A stretch of DNA of 64,000 bases, taken from positions 1-64,000 of the forward strand of contig NZ_JACHZQ010000008.1 in NCBI RefSeq assembly GCF_014193655.1, written 5' to 3'. Below, piece after piece: positions 1-9,004 of the stretch. Both the position numbers and the translations under genes were made by a program. Position 1 is the first letter of the stretch; the number at the start of each line of letters is the position of its first letter. The notes beneath the pieces were generated by a model. That model was not told the DNA's origin. It searched no databases and worked only from the letters and a program-made list of their open reading frames with translations. This stretch comes from Rhizobium sp. BK313. Lineage in GTDB: Bacteria; Pseudomonadota; Alphaproteobacteria; Rhizobiales; Rhizobiaceae.

Positions 1-2
1 CC

Positions 3-173
3 CGCAGCCATGCCGGCAGATTGCTGACGGCTGCGCAGTCTAAGGGGCTACTGGGATGGGAGGCCGCCAAAAAGAGCGGAGACTGCTGGATTTCGACGAA
101 GCTGGTGCTCGACTATAGACGGTGGCAGGCCGTGAAATTTTCCGTCATTTCTGAGGTCTTTGCGAATATCTAG
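3..173 (+). CDS. Unidentified C-terminal ORF fragment at window edge
   Basis: An open frame enters from the left edge and ends at a TAG at 171-173, giving about 56 residues. The composition looks protein-like (segments such as KGLLGWEAAKKSG and STKLVLDYRRWQAVKF). I do not recognise the family, and the start lies outside the window. It could be the end of a real gene or a chance open frame. Confidence 0.25.
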   Translation, partial: RSHAGRLLTAAQSKGLLGWEAAKKSGDCWISTKLVLDYRRWQAVKFSVISEVFANI

Positions 174-584
174 CTTGCGGATGCATCGCCGGCGCCGGCT
201 CAATGAGCACAGCAATCGGATAGAGCGGGCCTCAAGATAACGATGGCAATACTGTCCTTGGCCCCGTCAATTGCGTTCGCCAAAGCTTTGGTCGCCTCGC
301 GGGGAGAGCTGAGATGCTGTGGTTTGGGGGAAGCGCCGACTTCAGCTACGGCCCCATACTCGGCTCGGACATGATTGGATTCACCGCGATGTCCTGGTGA
401 CTGTTTGCAATCGATAACGCCGCAACGTTTTGTGCGACTTCTTCCGCCCATGTGTTCGCGCATCGCCGCACTTGTGTGATCGACATCCTGTGGACGGCCG
501 CCGCGAACCAACCATATGAACCGCCGGCCGGGTGATATGCGTAAGTTGCAGCTGTCACCGCATCGCGGAACCGCCCGTCGAGGG
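174..584. other. Gap with weak minus-strand ORF, no confident gene
   Basis: Between the edge fragment and the hydrolase stop codon there is one long minus-strand frame (200-652) that overlaps the hydrolase 3' end. Its first half is arginine-rich and looks like a shadow. Its last 60 residues (for example HLSSPREATKALANAI) loosely resemble the C-terminal tail of thiamine-diphosphate enzymes, so a gene remnant is possible. The evidence is too thin to call a product. Confidence 0.25.
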
Positions 585-1415
585 TTAGGACGCCTTGACG
601 ATCCTGAAGCCTTCGATTTCCTTGACGAGCGGCAGATGCGCCCAGCGATCATTATCGTGCATCATGATCAATCGGGACATATCGCCATCAATCTCCTCGT
701 TGATGCGGTCCATCGTCTCCAACTGCTTCCAGATACTGCCGATCCCATTGTTGAGCGGGGCGAAGACCCCATCGTGTTTGTGGCCAGTCAGGTTGAGCTT
801 CGAATAGATGCAATCCCCCGCTGCCAGCAATCGTCCGCGCGCGGTTTCGACGATCACGAATTGCTGGCCGAGCGTGTGGCCTTCGCCGAGGCGGACATGG
901 ATCCCCGGCAGGACGTTGTCCTTGTCGCCATCGACCAGCATCAAGCGGTGTTCGACAGCCGCGTCAAAGGCCGAGCGCATGTTGTCTGGATTGATAATGG
1001 CCGTCAGGAAGCCGTATTGTGGCGGCAACGCCATCGCCTCATTCCAGGAAAGCCATTCACGCTTTTGAATGAAGATCCGCGCCTTGGTGAAGGCTGAAAT
1101 CGAGCCCATATGGTCGAAATGGGCGTGGCTGAGGACGATGTCGGTGACGTCGTCGGCCTTGACGCCCAGTTCCTCAAGCATCCGCACCGGCGAGATCCAG
1201 TACGGAATTCCGAATTTCTTCGAAAACTCCGCGCCGGTGCCTTCGTTGAGAAAGCCGGTATCGATCAGCACGTTCTTCTCGCCGTTTTGGGCGAGCACGA
1301 AGCCAAAAGGCAGGTCGAGCACTTTTGATGGCGACGCGCCGTTGACGAGGTCGATCAGCGGCTGGTCCTTTGACCGCGCGAATTCGATGACATGGACCTC
1401 CCAGTTGTTCGACAT
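585..1415 (-). CDS. Metallo-beta-lactamase-fold hydrolase, lactonase-like
   Basis: A 276-residue cytoplasmic metallo-hydrolase of the N-acyl-homoserine-lactonase-like branch. The zinc ligand pattern is complete: SHAHFDHMG (HxHxDH) near residues 96-101, GEGHTLGQQ, the bridging aspartate in AAGDCIY and a final histidine in MMHDNDRW. It is the last gene of an importer operon, 9 bases after the permease stop, which suggests that it hydrolyses the imported compound, plausibly a lactone or ester. It is not a close match to the AttM-like lactonase at 55278-56213. The substrate is inferred only from fold and context. Confidence 0.8.
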   Translation of the reverse strand: MSNNWEVHVIEFARSKDQPLIDLVNGASPSKVLDLPFGFVLAQNGEKNVLIDTGFLNEGTGAEFSKKFGIPYWISPVRMLEELGVKADDVTDIVLSHAHFDHMGSISAFTKARIFIQKREWLSWNEAMALPPQYGFLTAIINPDNMRSAFDAAVEHRLMLVDGDKDNVLPGIHVRLGEGHTLGQQFVIVETARGRLLAAGDCIYSKLNLTGHKHDGVFAPLNNGIGSIWKQLETMDRINEEIDGDMSRLIMMHDNDRWAHLPLVKEIEGFRIVKAS

Positions 1416-1424
1416 AGCAGTCTC

Positions 1425-2420
1425 CTAACGCTGTGACAGGATGCGGCCGAGGCTCGAAAGCCCGACGGCGATGATGAGAATGGCGCCCTGGAAGATATAT
1501 TGCGAATAGGTCGGCGCGCCGAAGATATTGAGGCCGTTAAAGCCGAAGGCGATGATCAGCGCCCCGATGAAGGTTCCGAAGACATGGAACTCGCCGTCGC
1601 GCAGTGTCGCCGATCCGAGGAAGACGGCGGCGAAGGCCGTCAGAAGATAGGGGTCGGCGGCGCTCGTCGTGCCGCTGCCGAGCCGCGAGGCAAGCAGGAT
1701 GCCGGTCAGCGCCGCGCACATGCCCGAGATGACGAAGCCGAGGATTTTGATGCGGTCGACATTGATGCCGGCGAGCCGCGCCGCCGAAGGGTTGCCGCCC
1801 ACGGCCTGGATCTCCTGCCCAAGCGCGGTCCGTTCCACTAAAATCCAGAGCGCACCGAGCACCACGATCATGATGACGATGTTGTTGGGAATGCCTAACA
1901 GCCAACGGCCGAGCGAGACCTGCAGAAATGACTCCGGCACGCCGGCGGTGATCGGCACGCCCGCCGAATAGGCGAAGGAAAGGCCCGTCAGGATCGTGCC
2001 GACACCGAGCGTCGCGATGACAGAGTTGACCTTGACCTTGGTGACGATCAGGCCGTTAACGAGGCCGATCAGACCGCCGAGCAGCACCACGATCAGGATC
2101 GCCACGGCAATCGGCAGCTTGTTTGAAACGATCAGGCCCGTCACCAGGACGCCGTGCAGCGAGGCGCCGAAACCGATGGACAGGTCGAGTTCGCCGACGA
2201 TGACGGCGAGCGTCAGTCCACCGGCGATGATCATCGCGAGCGATGTCTGGTTGAGGACATTGGTGAAGTTGTAGAGTGTTGGAAAGGCCCGCGGCGACAG
2301 AATGGAGAAGGCGACGATCATCGCCACCAGACCGATGATCGTCGCATAGCGCGCAAAAGCGCCAAGGGCGCGCCTTGCGCCCGGCGAAAGACTGCGTGTC
2401 GAAACCGCGACGTCGCTCAT
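1425..2420 (-). CDS. Sugar-type ABC transporter permease (RbsC family)
   Basis: A 331-residue inner-membrane permease of the ribose/xylose (RbsC/BPD_transp_2) family with about nine hydrophobic helices. The family signature GGNPSAARLAGINV and the segment DLSIGFGASLHG are visible. I chose the start at 2420 (MSDVAVSTRS) because an AGGAA ribosome site precedes it; the longer open frame upstream is arginine-rich and lies inside the ATPase gene. It follows the ATPase with a one-base gap. It should form the membrane channel for the binding protein at 4002-4943. Confidence 0.92.
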   Translation of the reverse strand: MSDVAVSTRSLSPGARRALGAFARYATIIGLVAMIVAFSILSPRAFPTLYNFTNVLNQTSLAMIIAGGLTLAVIVGELDLSIGFGASLHGVLVTGLIVSNKLPIAVAILIVVLLGGLIGLVNGLIVTKVKVNSVIATLGVGTILTGLSFAYSAGVPITAGVPESFLQVSLGRWLLGIPNNIVIMIVVLGALWILVERTALGQEIQAVGGNPSAARLAGINVDRIKILGFVISGMCAALTGILLASRLGSGTTSAADPYLLTAFAAVFLGSATLRDGEFHVFGTFIGALIIAFGFNGLNIFGAPTYSQYIFQGAILIIAVGLSSLGRILSQR

Positions 2421-2421
2421 G

Positions 2422-3969
2422 TCAGTTCCTTTCCGTATCGCCGAAGGCATAGCTCGCCTCAACGATCGCATTGCGCGTGATGCCCGCGCCAATAAGTTCG
2501 CGGACGATCTGGCCCTCCGCCATGACAAGGACGCGGTCGCAGAGGTCCGGCAGTTCGTCGGGCTCGGACGAGACGACGATGACCGCCATACCGCGTGCGG
2601 CAAGATTGCGGATCAACCGATGGATGTCGGCGCGCGCGCCGATGTCGACGCCGCGCGTCGGTTCGTCGAGAACAAGGATCTTCGGCTGGCGCAGCAGCCA
2701 GCGGCCGATCACCACCTTTTGCTGGTTGCCGCCGGAGAGCAGGCCGACGGGCGTTTCGATCGACTGCGTCTTGACGGAGAGATCGCGCACGATCTGCGCC
2801 GAAAGATTCTCGCGGCGGTGATAGTCGATCAACGGCAGCGCGGGGCTGCGGATGATGTTCACCAGGTTCGCGAGTTGCAGATTAAAGGCAACGCTCTTGG
2901 TCAAGAGCAAGCCGTCGGCGCGGCGCTCTTCCGGCACCAGCCCCAGCCCAGCCTTGACCGCTTGTGCCGGCGTCTTCGGAAGAAAGGCTTTTCCCTCCAG
3001 CGTCATCACGCCGGAATCGGCGCGGTCGGCACCATAGATCAGGCGGATGAGCTCCGTGCGGCCGGCGCCGACGAGGCCACCGATGCCGAGCACCTCGCCG
3101 CGATGCAGGTCGAAGGACACATCGGCCACTTTCGGCAGGCGGGTCAGTCCCGCGACGGACAGAACCGCTTCCCTCCGCACATAGTCCTTGTCGTGGCTGA
3201 GCTTTTCGACCGCGCCGCCGACAATCGCCTCGACAAGGCTCGCGCGTGTGAGATCCGGCTTGTCGATGACGGCGACGAAATTGCCGTCGCGAAAAACCGT
3301 TACGCTGGCGCAGAGCCTGAGAATCTCATCAAGCCGGTGCGAGACGTAGAGGATTGCCACACCCGAATCGCGAAGGTCCTCGATGATCTTGAAGAGCTTT
3401 TCGCTTTCGGCCGCCGAAAGCGAGGCCGTCGGCTCGTCCATGACGATCAGCCGGGCCTTGCGCATCAGCGCCCGGCAGATGTTGATCAGCCAATTCTCCG
3501 CCGTCGAGAGATCCTTCACTTCTGCATTCAGTGGCGCGGTGATGCCGACGCGCCGGGCGACCGGCTCGACATCGCGGGCTATCTGTTTCCAGTCAACAAA
3601 GCCGAATCGCGTCTTCTTTGGCAGCCCCAGCATGATGTTCTCCAGAACGGTCATGCCGGGAATGAAGGCGAGTTCCTGATGGATGAAGTTCATGCCGAGA
3701 TCGGTCGCAGTCGCGGGATTGGCGATCGTCACCGGATTGCCGTCGATCAGGACTTCGCCAGCGTCGGGGTGGGTCAGACCCGCCAGCACCTTGATCAGGG
3801 TCGATTTGCCGGCGCCATTGGCGCCGACCAGCCCGTGTATCTCGCCGGCACGAAGCGTCAGTGACACGCCCTTCAACGCCTGAGCGCCGCCGTAGGCTTT
3901 CCGGACGCCACGGGCAACGAGAAACGGAGGCGTTAAGGACGCCCCCTTCTCCGGATTGGACGCAAGCAT
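2422..3969 (-). CDS. Sugar-type ABC transporter ATP-binding protein (RbsA/XylG family)
   Basis: A 515-residue tandem ATPase, as usual for CUT2-type carbohydrate importers. The first half has an intact Walker A (GANGAGKST) and Walker B (LIVMDEPTAS) but an altered signature loop (LSTAEN). The second half has an intact signature (LSGGNQQK) and a degenerate P-loop (GLVGAGRTE). This one-good-site-per-half asymmetry is normal for the family. It lies between the binding protein and the permease in the same orientation. Confidence 0.93.
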   Translation of the reverse strand: MLASNPEKGASLTPPFLVARGVRKAYGGAQALKGVSLTLRAGEIHGLVGANGAGKSTLIKVLAGLTHPDAGEVLIDGNPVTIANPATATDLGMNFIHQELAFIPGMTVLENIMLGLPKKTRFGFVDWKQIARDVEPVARRVGITAPLNAEVKDLSTAENWLINICRALMRKARLIVMDEPTASLSAAESEKLFKIIEDLRDSGVAILYVSHRLDEILRLCASVTVFRDGNFVAVIDKPDLTRASLVEAIVGGAVEKLSHDKDYVRREAVLSVAGLTRLPKVADVSFDLHRGEVLGIGGLVGAGRTELIRLIYGADRADSGVMTLEGKAFLPKTPAQAVKAGLGLVPEERRADGLLLTKSVAFNLQLANLVNIIRSPALPLIDYHRRENLSAQIVRDLSVKTQSIETPVGLLSGGNQQKVVIGRWLLRQPKILVLDEPTRGVDIGARADIHRLIRNLAARGMAVIVVSSEPDELPDLCDRVLVMAEGQIVRELIGAGITRNAIVEASYAFGDTERN

Positions 3970-4001
3970 CGCTTCTCTTCCGATCCCTGTTGCAAGCCGG
4001 A

Positions 4002-4943
4002 TTACTGAACCGCATCCGGATGCTGCTTGAGGAAGTCCGCAACCGTATCCTTGGTGATCAGAACGGCAGGCACTTCCACAGCCTTCGGCTTCCAGTCCGC
4101 GCCGGCCTTTTTGATGTCTGCCAGCAGCTTAATCATATTGTAGCCTTCGGTGTAGCTGTCTTCCCAGGCGGTCGCGGTCATGTGACCGTTCTTGATGTTC
4201 TCGATCGCCTGCGCATTGCCGTTGACGCCGTAGACGGCCACGTCGTCGCGGCTCTGCGAGCGAAGCGAGCCGATCGCGCCAATCGCGGGATCGTCCCAGC
4301 AGCCCCAGATCGCGAGCTTGCCGTCGCCGGGCGGATGCGATGCCAGCCAGGCGTTCGCATATTGCGCACCATCCTCGAAATATCCAGGGATGCGCACTTC
4401 ATTCTTCGTAACCTTGATATCGGGATATTTCTGCAGCACCTGGTCCATAAGCGCTTCGCGATTGCGGCAGACCTCGCCGGTGCGATAGGTCAGCGCCAGA
4501 AGCTCGCCCTTGCCACCCATGTCGTCGATCATCTTCTGGATGACAGGCTCGGCGATGGGGGCGCCGGAGCCGTTGGTCGCAGCCACGCTCAGGCCCAGGC
4601 CGCCGCCCCAGGTAACGACGGGGATATTCGCCTGCTTCGCGGCGTCGAGACCGGCGCCGATCGACGAGGCAGGAAAGACGAGATCGGCGATCGCGAAGGC
4701 GCCGCGCTGCGCAAAATTCTGGATCGCGGCGTTTGCCTGGTCGGCACTGCCGGCGGCATCCACAACGGAAACGTCATAGCCAAGCTCTTCGGCCGCCTTC
4801 TTGGCGCCATTGATATAGCGAACATTGTTCGCTTCGGTCGCGGCGATCGAAACGAGACCGATCAGCGGCTTGTCCGCTGCATGCGCCGGCAATCCGGCCA
4901 TCGCCGCGGCGGCGATCAGAAGACCAAAACCAACGAATTTCAT
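4002..4943 (-). CDS. Periplasmic substrate-binding protein, type 1 fold
   Basis: A 313-residue secreted solute-binding protein of the Peripl_BP_4 / ribose-binding family. A Sec signal peptide with AHA-A cleavage is visible at residues 1-22. I placed the start at 4943 because GGGAGAA lies just upstream; a longer frame extends into the promoter. It is the first gene of a four-gene operon (binding protein, ATPase, permease, hydrolase) divergent from the LacI regulator. The ligand is unknown. The paired hydrolase hints at a lactone or ester rather than a simple sugar. Confidence 0.92.
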   Translation of the reverse strand: MKFVGFGLLIAAAAMAGLPAHAADKPLIGLVSIAATEANNVRYINGAKKAAEELGYDVSVVDAAGSADQANAAIQNFAQRGAFAIADLVFPASSIGAGLDAAKQANIPVVTWGGGLGLSVAATNGSGAPIAEPVIQKMIDDMGGKGELLALTYRTGEVCRNREALMDQVLQKYPDIKVTKNEVRIPGYFEDGAQYANAWLASHPPGDGKLAIWGCWDDPAIGAIGSLRSQSRDDVAVYGVNGNAQAIENIKNGHMTATAWEDSYTEGYNMIKLLADIKKAGADWKPKAVEVPAVLITKDTVADFLKQHPDAVQ

Positions 4944-4988
4944 AGTGTTCTCCCTCCCATTCAGCCGGCTTTTGTTTGCCAAACACCA

Positions 4989-5006
4989 GCTAACCGTTTT
5001 GCTAGC
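4989..5006. promoter_or_regulatory. LacI-type operator candidate, copy 1
   Basis: An 18-bp imperfect palindrome, GCTAACCGTTTTGCTAGC, lies 46 bases upstream of the binding-protein start. Its reverse complement matches the site at 5082-5099 at 14 of 18 positions (shared core TAGC-n-AAACG-n-TTAG). The A/T-flanked CG is typical of LacI-family operators. Confidence 0.65.
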
Positions 5007-5081
5007 ATTCTCGATTTCCGTTGACGGTGCAAGCATTTTCTCAATTTCGTCTGGACAAATACGTCAAATTGCCACAGCGTT

Positions 5082-5099
5082 GTTAGCGAAACGATTAGT
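5082..5099. promoter_or_regulatory. LacI-type operator candidate, copy 2
   Basis: GTTAGCGAAACGATTAGT lies 20 bases upstream of the LacI-family start. It is the inverted partner of the 4989-5006 site, with centres 93 bases apart. The pair could support autoregulation and looping across the divergent promoter region. Confidence 0.62.
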
Positions 5100-5119
5100 T
5101 ACAATGCTTCGGGTGGCGA

Positions 5120-6139
5120 ATGGCGACTATTAGGGATGTGGCAAACCACGCGCAGGTTTCGACAGCGACGGTCTCTGCCGTCGTCAACGATTCCGCCTAT
5201 GTCAGCCCGGAGCTGCGCGCCCGGGTGCTCGCTGCGATCAATGAGCTTAACTATGCGCCCTCGCAAGCAGCGCGCAGCCTGAAGCGTGGGCGCAGCCAGC
5301 TCATCGCGCTTGTGGTCGCCGACCTTGCCAATCCCTTCTTTGCCCGGTTGGTCTGGGCGGCGGAAGCGGCGGTTGCCGCCTGGGGTTATTCGCTTGTGCT
5401 ATTCAACAGCGACGAGAAGCCGGAGAACGAACGCCGCATCCTTGCCCGGATTCGTGCGCTCTCCTGTGACGGGATCATTCTTGTTCCCGTCGACGTCATC
5501 TCCACACAGCCGCAGCGCGGCAGCGAAGGCGAGCCGATCCCGACCGTTCTGTTTGGCCGCACCGTCGAGGGGCAGAAGACCGATACGATCACCATAGACA
5601 ATGTCTCGGCCGCCCGGCAGGTGACCAACTATCTGATGGATCTTGGGCATACCCGCATCGGCACCATTACGGGTCCCCTCCACCTGACGACAGGTCGCGG
5701 CCGTCTCGATGGCATGCTGGAGGCGATGCGGGCGCGCGGGCTTGCACCTGCGGCCAATCATGTCCGCGCAGGTGAGTTCCGCGAGGATACCGCCTATTCC
5801 GTCGCTCGCGAACTCCTGACCCAACCCGAGCCGCCAACCGCAATTTACATTGCCAATGGGGTCATGGCGCTCGGCGTCATGCGGGCTCTGGTCGATCTAG
5901 GGCTCAAATGTCCCGATGACGTCTCGATTGCTTCAACCGACACGATCCCGGGCATCGGAGGATTGCGTCCGCGCCTTACGCGCACGGAGCATCCAGTAAT
6001 CGATATGACCAATGAAGCTCTGCGCTTGCTGGTAGACCGGATCAATCGCGGTCCGAGCATCGAGGCACGCAACGTGGTCTTCCAGCCTTCACTCGTCGTC
6101 GGAGAAAGCTGCGCCCCCTATAAGGTTCGGGTGGAATAG
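5120..6139 (+). CDS. LacI-family transcriptional regulator
   Basis: A 339-residue regulator with an N-terminal LacI helix-turn-helix and hinge (IRDVANHAQVSTATVSAVVN, residues 4-23) followed by a periplasmic-binding-like effector domain. It is divergent from the ABC operon, whose substrate or breakdown product is the probable inducer. Two matching 18-bp palindromes in the intergenic region are the likely binding sites. Its last 22 bases overlap the truncated nucleotidyltransferase on the other strand. Confidence 0.93.
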   Translation: MATIRDVANHAQVSTATVSAVVNDSAYVSPELRARVLAAINELNYAPSQAARSLKRGRSQLIALVVADLANPFFARLVWAAEAAVAAWGYSLVLFNSDEKPENERRILARIRALSCDGIILVPVDVISTQPQRGSEGEPIPTVLFGRTVEGQKTDTITIDNVSAARQVTNYLMDLGHTRIGTITGPLHLTTGRGRLDGMLEAMRARGLAPAANHVRAGEFREDTAYSVARELLTQPEPPTAIYIANGVMALGVMRALVDLGLKCPDDVSIASTDTIPGIGGLRPRLTRTEHPVIDMTNEALRLLVDRINRGPSIEARNVVFQPSLVVGESCAPYKVRVE

Positions 6140-6315
6140 AATGTCTCGCGCCAAGCCGTTTCAAGCCGGTCAAAGACCGTGACAAGGTCGATGTCAGAGC
6201 CTTTCGTCCCCTCCCCACGTATGATCGACCCGGAGGCAAAAGCAAACGAATAGCCAGGAAAGCGGCTTGTCAGAACAGAGCTGGTTGCCTCTACCGCCGT
6301 TTCAAATACGCTCAT
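6118..6315 (-). pseudogene. Truncated nucleotidyltransferase-domain protein
   Basis: An open frame of 65 residues with a good start (GGAGAG four bases before ATG at 6315). It carries the nucleotidyltransferase-fold active-site signature: GS followed by GEGTKGSDIDLV, residues about 28-45. Family members usually exceed 200 residues, whereas this frame stops inside the 3' end of the LacI gene. The remainder is gone, so this is a remnant cut off at the junction with the LacI/ABC module. The product is probably inactive. Confidence 0.65.
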
Positions 6316-6632
6316 CTTGCTCTCCAAACATCAACTACCTTTCCAGTCCGGTATGGCCGGCTGTGAACCGGCACCGAAGGCTGATACCTCGTGACAAGAG
6401 CGTAAGGCTTTGATGTACATACCAGAAAATGGTAATTGGGTGACATCAAGATTGGCGCCGATGATGACCACACCCATGTTATGAATTTGCCAGCAAGCTC
6501 ATGTACGAAATGGCAGTCGGTTCAGGGGTCAGCGGTCGATGCTGATTCACACCCATATATCAGTGCCGCCGCTTCCGCGCAGTTGCCGGACCTTCGGAAA
6601 AAGATTGAAGGCCGCCGGCTCGAAAGCGATGC
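6316..6632. other. Non-coding gap
   Basis: This stretch lies between two gene remnants. It holds no gene that I can support; the one plus-strand frame (6436-6666) has no recognisable domain or ribosome site. Confidence 0.5.
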
Positions 6633-6923
6633 TCAGATAATCGTGATTCCCGCGCGCTTACCATAGCCTCTCAACTCCAAAAGAAGATTGGGATTTGTGG
6701 CAACATCGATACAATCCAAAACATCGAAGTCGCTCTCTCGGACACGATCTCCAAAAAGGACAAGGCAGCTCTCCGGACCGCACTGGCGCGATGTCCAAAT
6801 AAGGCCTTTGATATCGGGAAACGCCTTGTGCAGAGCCTGCGCCCACACGATCAATTCCGATGGCAGACGATCCGTCTCCCAGTGTCTTGGAAACAAGCTG
6901 TCGCCATCAGCGGAACCTGTCAT
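6633..6923 (-). pseudogene. RES-domain toxin remnant (C-terminal part)
   Basis: A 96-residue frame whose middle (IKGLIWTSRQCGPESCLVLF) matches the C-terminal half of RES domains, the NAD-degrading toxins of RES-Xre systems. Similarity-like sequence (GRGERAYPVCAGVDHISCS) continues upstream of the ATG to a stop at 7017-7019, but the conserved N-terminal arginine region is not complete. No Xre/DUF2384 antitoxin is adjacent. I read it as a decayed toxin gene. Confidence 0.5.
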
Positions 6924-7179
6924 GACTGAACACGAGATGTGATCAACACCTGCGCAAACGGGATAAGCCCTTTCGCCCCGACCCGCGTCCGTTCCATGGT
7001 TCTGGAAATAGGATTTTCACTTGCGAATTGCCGCGATTTGATGCAAATTTAAATGGCATTAGCAACATCTCATATAACATCAGAGTTGAATCGTCGGCCG
7101 GTTTCCAACCGGCAATCTAAGCAACGATTGACTGCGTTGGCGCAGTCGCGTCAGCGATGCTTTTGGAGGAGGATTCGAG

Positions 7180-8247
7180 ATGAGGAAGAGACCTGAGGAG
7201 CCTAGCGAACGCGGGTCAATGTTTGATCGCCCGAGAGCCAAGTTTTTGACGGGCGCAGCCACCGAGGAACAAGATGCGGCGCTCAATTCCCGACAACAGG
7301 AGCTTCTGGAGGCTCTTGAAGGAATTGGCAGGATTGCCCTTGAAGTAACCAAAGGATTCCCAACGAACCATCACGAGCACAATGAGCAGGAATCCGCAGA
7401 AGGCTGCCCTATTTGCGGTGGGCCTAGGGGTTTGCCGCGAAGACTGCTCAATCAGGCAGCCAAGACCGCAAGCACTATCAATCCGGTTAACGCGCCAGCG
7501 TACTGGCGCAAATCTGCCCATGAGCTCGGATTTGATCCCAAGCCTGAAAACATATCCGCGCTAACATCCAAATACTGGGGCCCTCGACCGAGGCGATTGA
7601 CTGTAAGCTTCATGGAGACGGCGGCGCCCGATCTTAGACGGCGTATATTGTCACACATGAACGCCTGGACTCGAACCGGCTGTATTTCTTTTGTCGAAAC
7701 GACAGGAGTTGGAGAGGTCAGGATATCCCGTGGGCAAGGCGGCTACTGGTCCTATCTTGGCACAGACATACTGCACATTCCAAGAAATCGCCCGACGATG
7801 AATCTGCAAGGTTTCACCATGAACACACCAGAAACCGAATATAAGCGGGTGGTTCGCCATGAGACCGGCCATACCCTTGGCTTCCCCCATGAGCATATGC
7901 GTGGGGACATCATCGCCAGGATTGATCGGGATAAAATCTATGCATATGCAAGCCGGACCTTTGGTTGGGACCGACAAACTGTCGACGAACAGATATTGAC
8001 GCCGATTGACGAAAGGAGCCTGATTCCCGGAAGCACGCGCGCTGACCAGCTTTCAATTATGTGCTATCAGCTGCCAGGATCCGTTACGACCGATGGCGAG
8101 CCGATTGTCGGGGGAACCGACATCGATGAAACGGACTACGAATTCTGTGGTCTTATCTATCCGCGCGCACCGCGAGACATGCCCGCGCCCACCGTGACGG
8201 AAACCGACGATTGGTCGGTGGACGAAGATGTCTTAGTGCCTGTCTGA
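7180..8247 (+). CDS. Astacin-like (M12A) zinc metalloprotease
   Basis: A 355-residue protein with the extended zinc motif HETGHTLGFPHEH (His227, Glu228, His231, His237) and a downstream Met-turn SIMCYQ near residue 290, both diagnostic of astacin-type metzincins. GGAGGAGG precedes the ATG. There is no obvious signal peptide. Residues 1-110 form a charged propeptide-like region with a CPIC pair at 76-79. A small beta-rich protein follows 12 bases later in the same direction, perhaps an inhibitor or accessory factor. The biological substrate is unknown. Confidence 0.85.
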   Translation: MRKRPEEPSERGSMFDRPRAKFLTGAATEEQDAALNSRQQELLEALEGIGRIALEVTKGFPTNHHEHNEQESAEGCPICGGPRGLPRRLLNQAAKTASTINPVNAPAYWRKSAHELGFDPKPENISALTSKYWGPRPRRLTVSFMETAAPDLRRRILSHMNAWTRTGCISFVETTGVGEVRISRGQGGYWSYLGTDILHIPRNRPTMNLQGFTMNTPETEYKRVVRHETGHTLGFPHEHMRGDIIARIDRDKIYAYASRTFGWDRQTVDEQILTPIDERSLIPGSTRADQLSIMCYQLPGSVTTDGEPIVGGTDIDETDYEFCGLIYPRAPRDMPAPTVTETDDWSVDEDVLVPV

Positions 8248-8259
8248 ATAAGGGTGTCC

Positions 8260-8571
8260 ATGCCGCGTCCCAGAGCTCTTTTTGAGATTGCTTCCCTTGA
8301 AGAGCTTCCAAGAGAAGCAACCCTTCGCGTCGGCGATGTGCTTCGTATAGAAGCCACGGGAGTCTTCGCGCGTGGCGATGTTGAGGTGGTCGAGGTTGTG
8401 GGGCCCCTTACGCTTGGCGTGCTGTCCTCCTCGGTACCATTACTTCCTGCCGGAGGGCCAAACGTCCTCTTAATTGTTGCACGCAAGCCTGGGGCGTTAG
8501 AACTCGACATCGTGTTTGGTTCAGCATGGGGATCCCGCGACACGGGAACTATCTCAGTCACCGTGACATGA
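8260..8571 (+). CDS. Small beta-rich hypothetical protein paired with the protease
   Basis: About 103 residues, starting at ATG 8260 (AAGGG five bases upstream); a GTG at 8254 is also possible. Alternating hydrophobic residues (LRVGDVLRIEATG, GTISVTVT at the end) suggest an all-beta, immunoglobulin-like domain. The pattern GD-x-L near the N terminus and a W followed by a terminal strand loosely recall chagasin-type protease inhibitors, but I see no firm family match. It is tightly linked to the metalloprotease and is probably cotranscribed. Confidence 0.6.
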   Translation: MPRPRALFEIASLEELPREATLRVGDVLRIEATGVFARGDVEVVEVVGPLTLGVLSSSVPLLPAGGPNVLLIVARKPGALELDIVFGSAWGSRDTGTISVTVT

Positions 8572-8640
8572 TAAATCGAAGGATGCTGGCCATCACTTCG
8601 GGATGACGACAGACGCAGTTGGCGGATTAGGGGTTGGGGC

Positions 8641-8904
8641 AACAATGACGACCTCGTCGAGATGCCATTTGTCGCCGAGCCTACCGGTTGATCGCCTCCT
8701 TATTTGATTGGCGAAATGCCTGGCGAATTTCTCCGCCCAAAGTCTCACGGTCTGGTGAGACACCATGATGCCGCGTTCGCCCAACAGATCTTCGACCATA
8801 CGCAGGCTCAACGGAAACCGGAAATAGGGCCAAACCTCATCGGCGATTACGTCAGCTGGAAATCGGTGACGACGATAAAGAGGATCACGAGCTAGTCTGG
8901 TCAA
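8641..8904 (-). pseudogene. IS6-family transposase N-terminal fragment
   Basis: About 88 residues match the start of IS6/IS26-like transposases: LYRRHRFPADVI, YFRFPLSLRMVEDLL, the helix-turn-helix and the first catalytic region GDKWHLDEVVI. Identity stops abruptly after the first catalytic Asp (WHLDEV), and the DDE core and right end are missing. It is a relic of an insertion sequence in the decayed part of the window. Confidence 0.8.
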
Positions 8905-9004
8905 TCGGGGGGACCGTGGAAGCCTGCTACTTTTAGTTGTTGTCTCGCTGTCTCCTACACGCATCGAAATGCCGTTTGCGAATCTCCGCCGCTTCGACGC
9001 TTTG

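Noticed and set aside
2421..2602. Extended N terminus of the permease (61 extra residues)
   Set aside because: The extension lies within the ATPase gene, is arginine/serine-rich, and a ribosome site supports the start at 2420.
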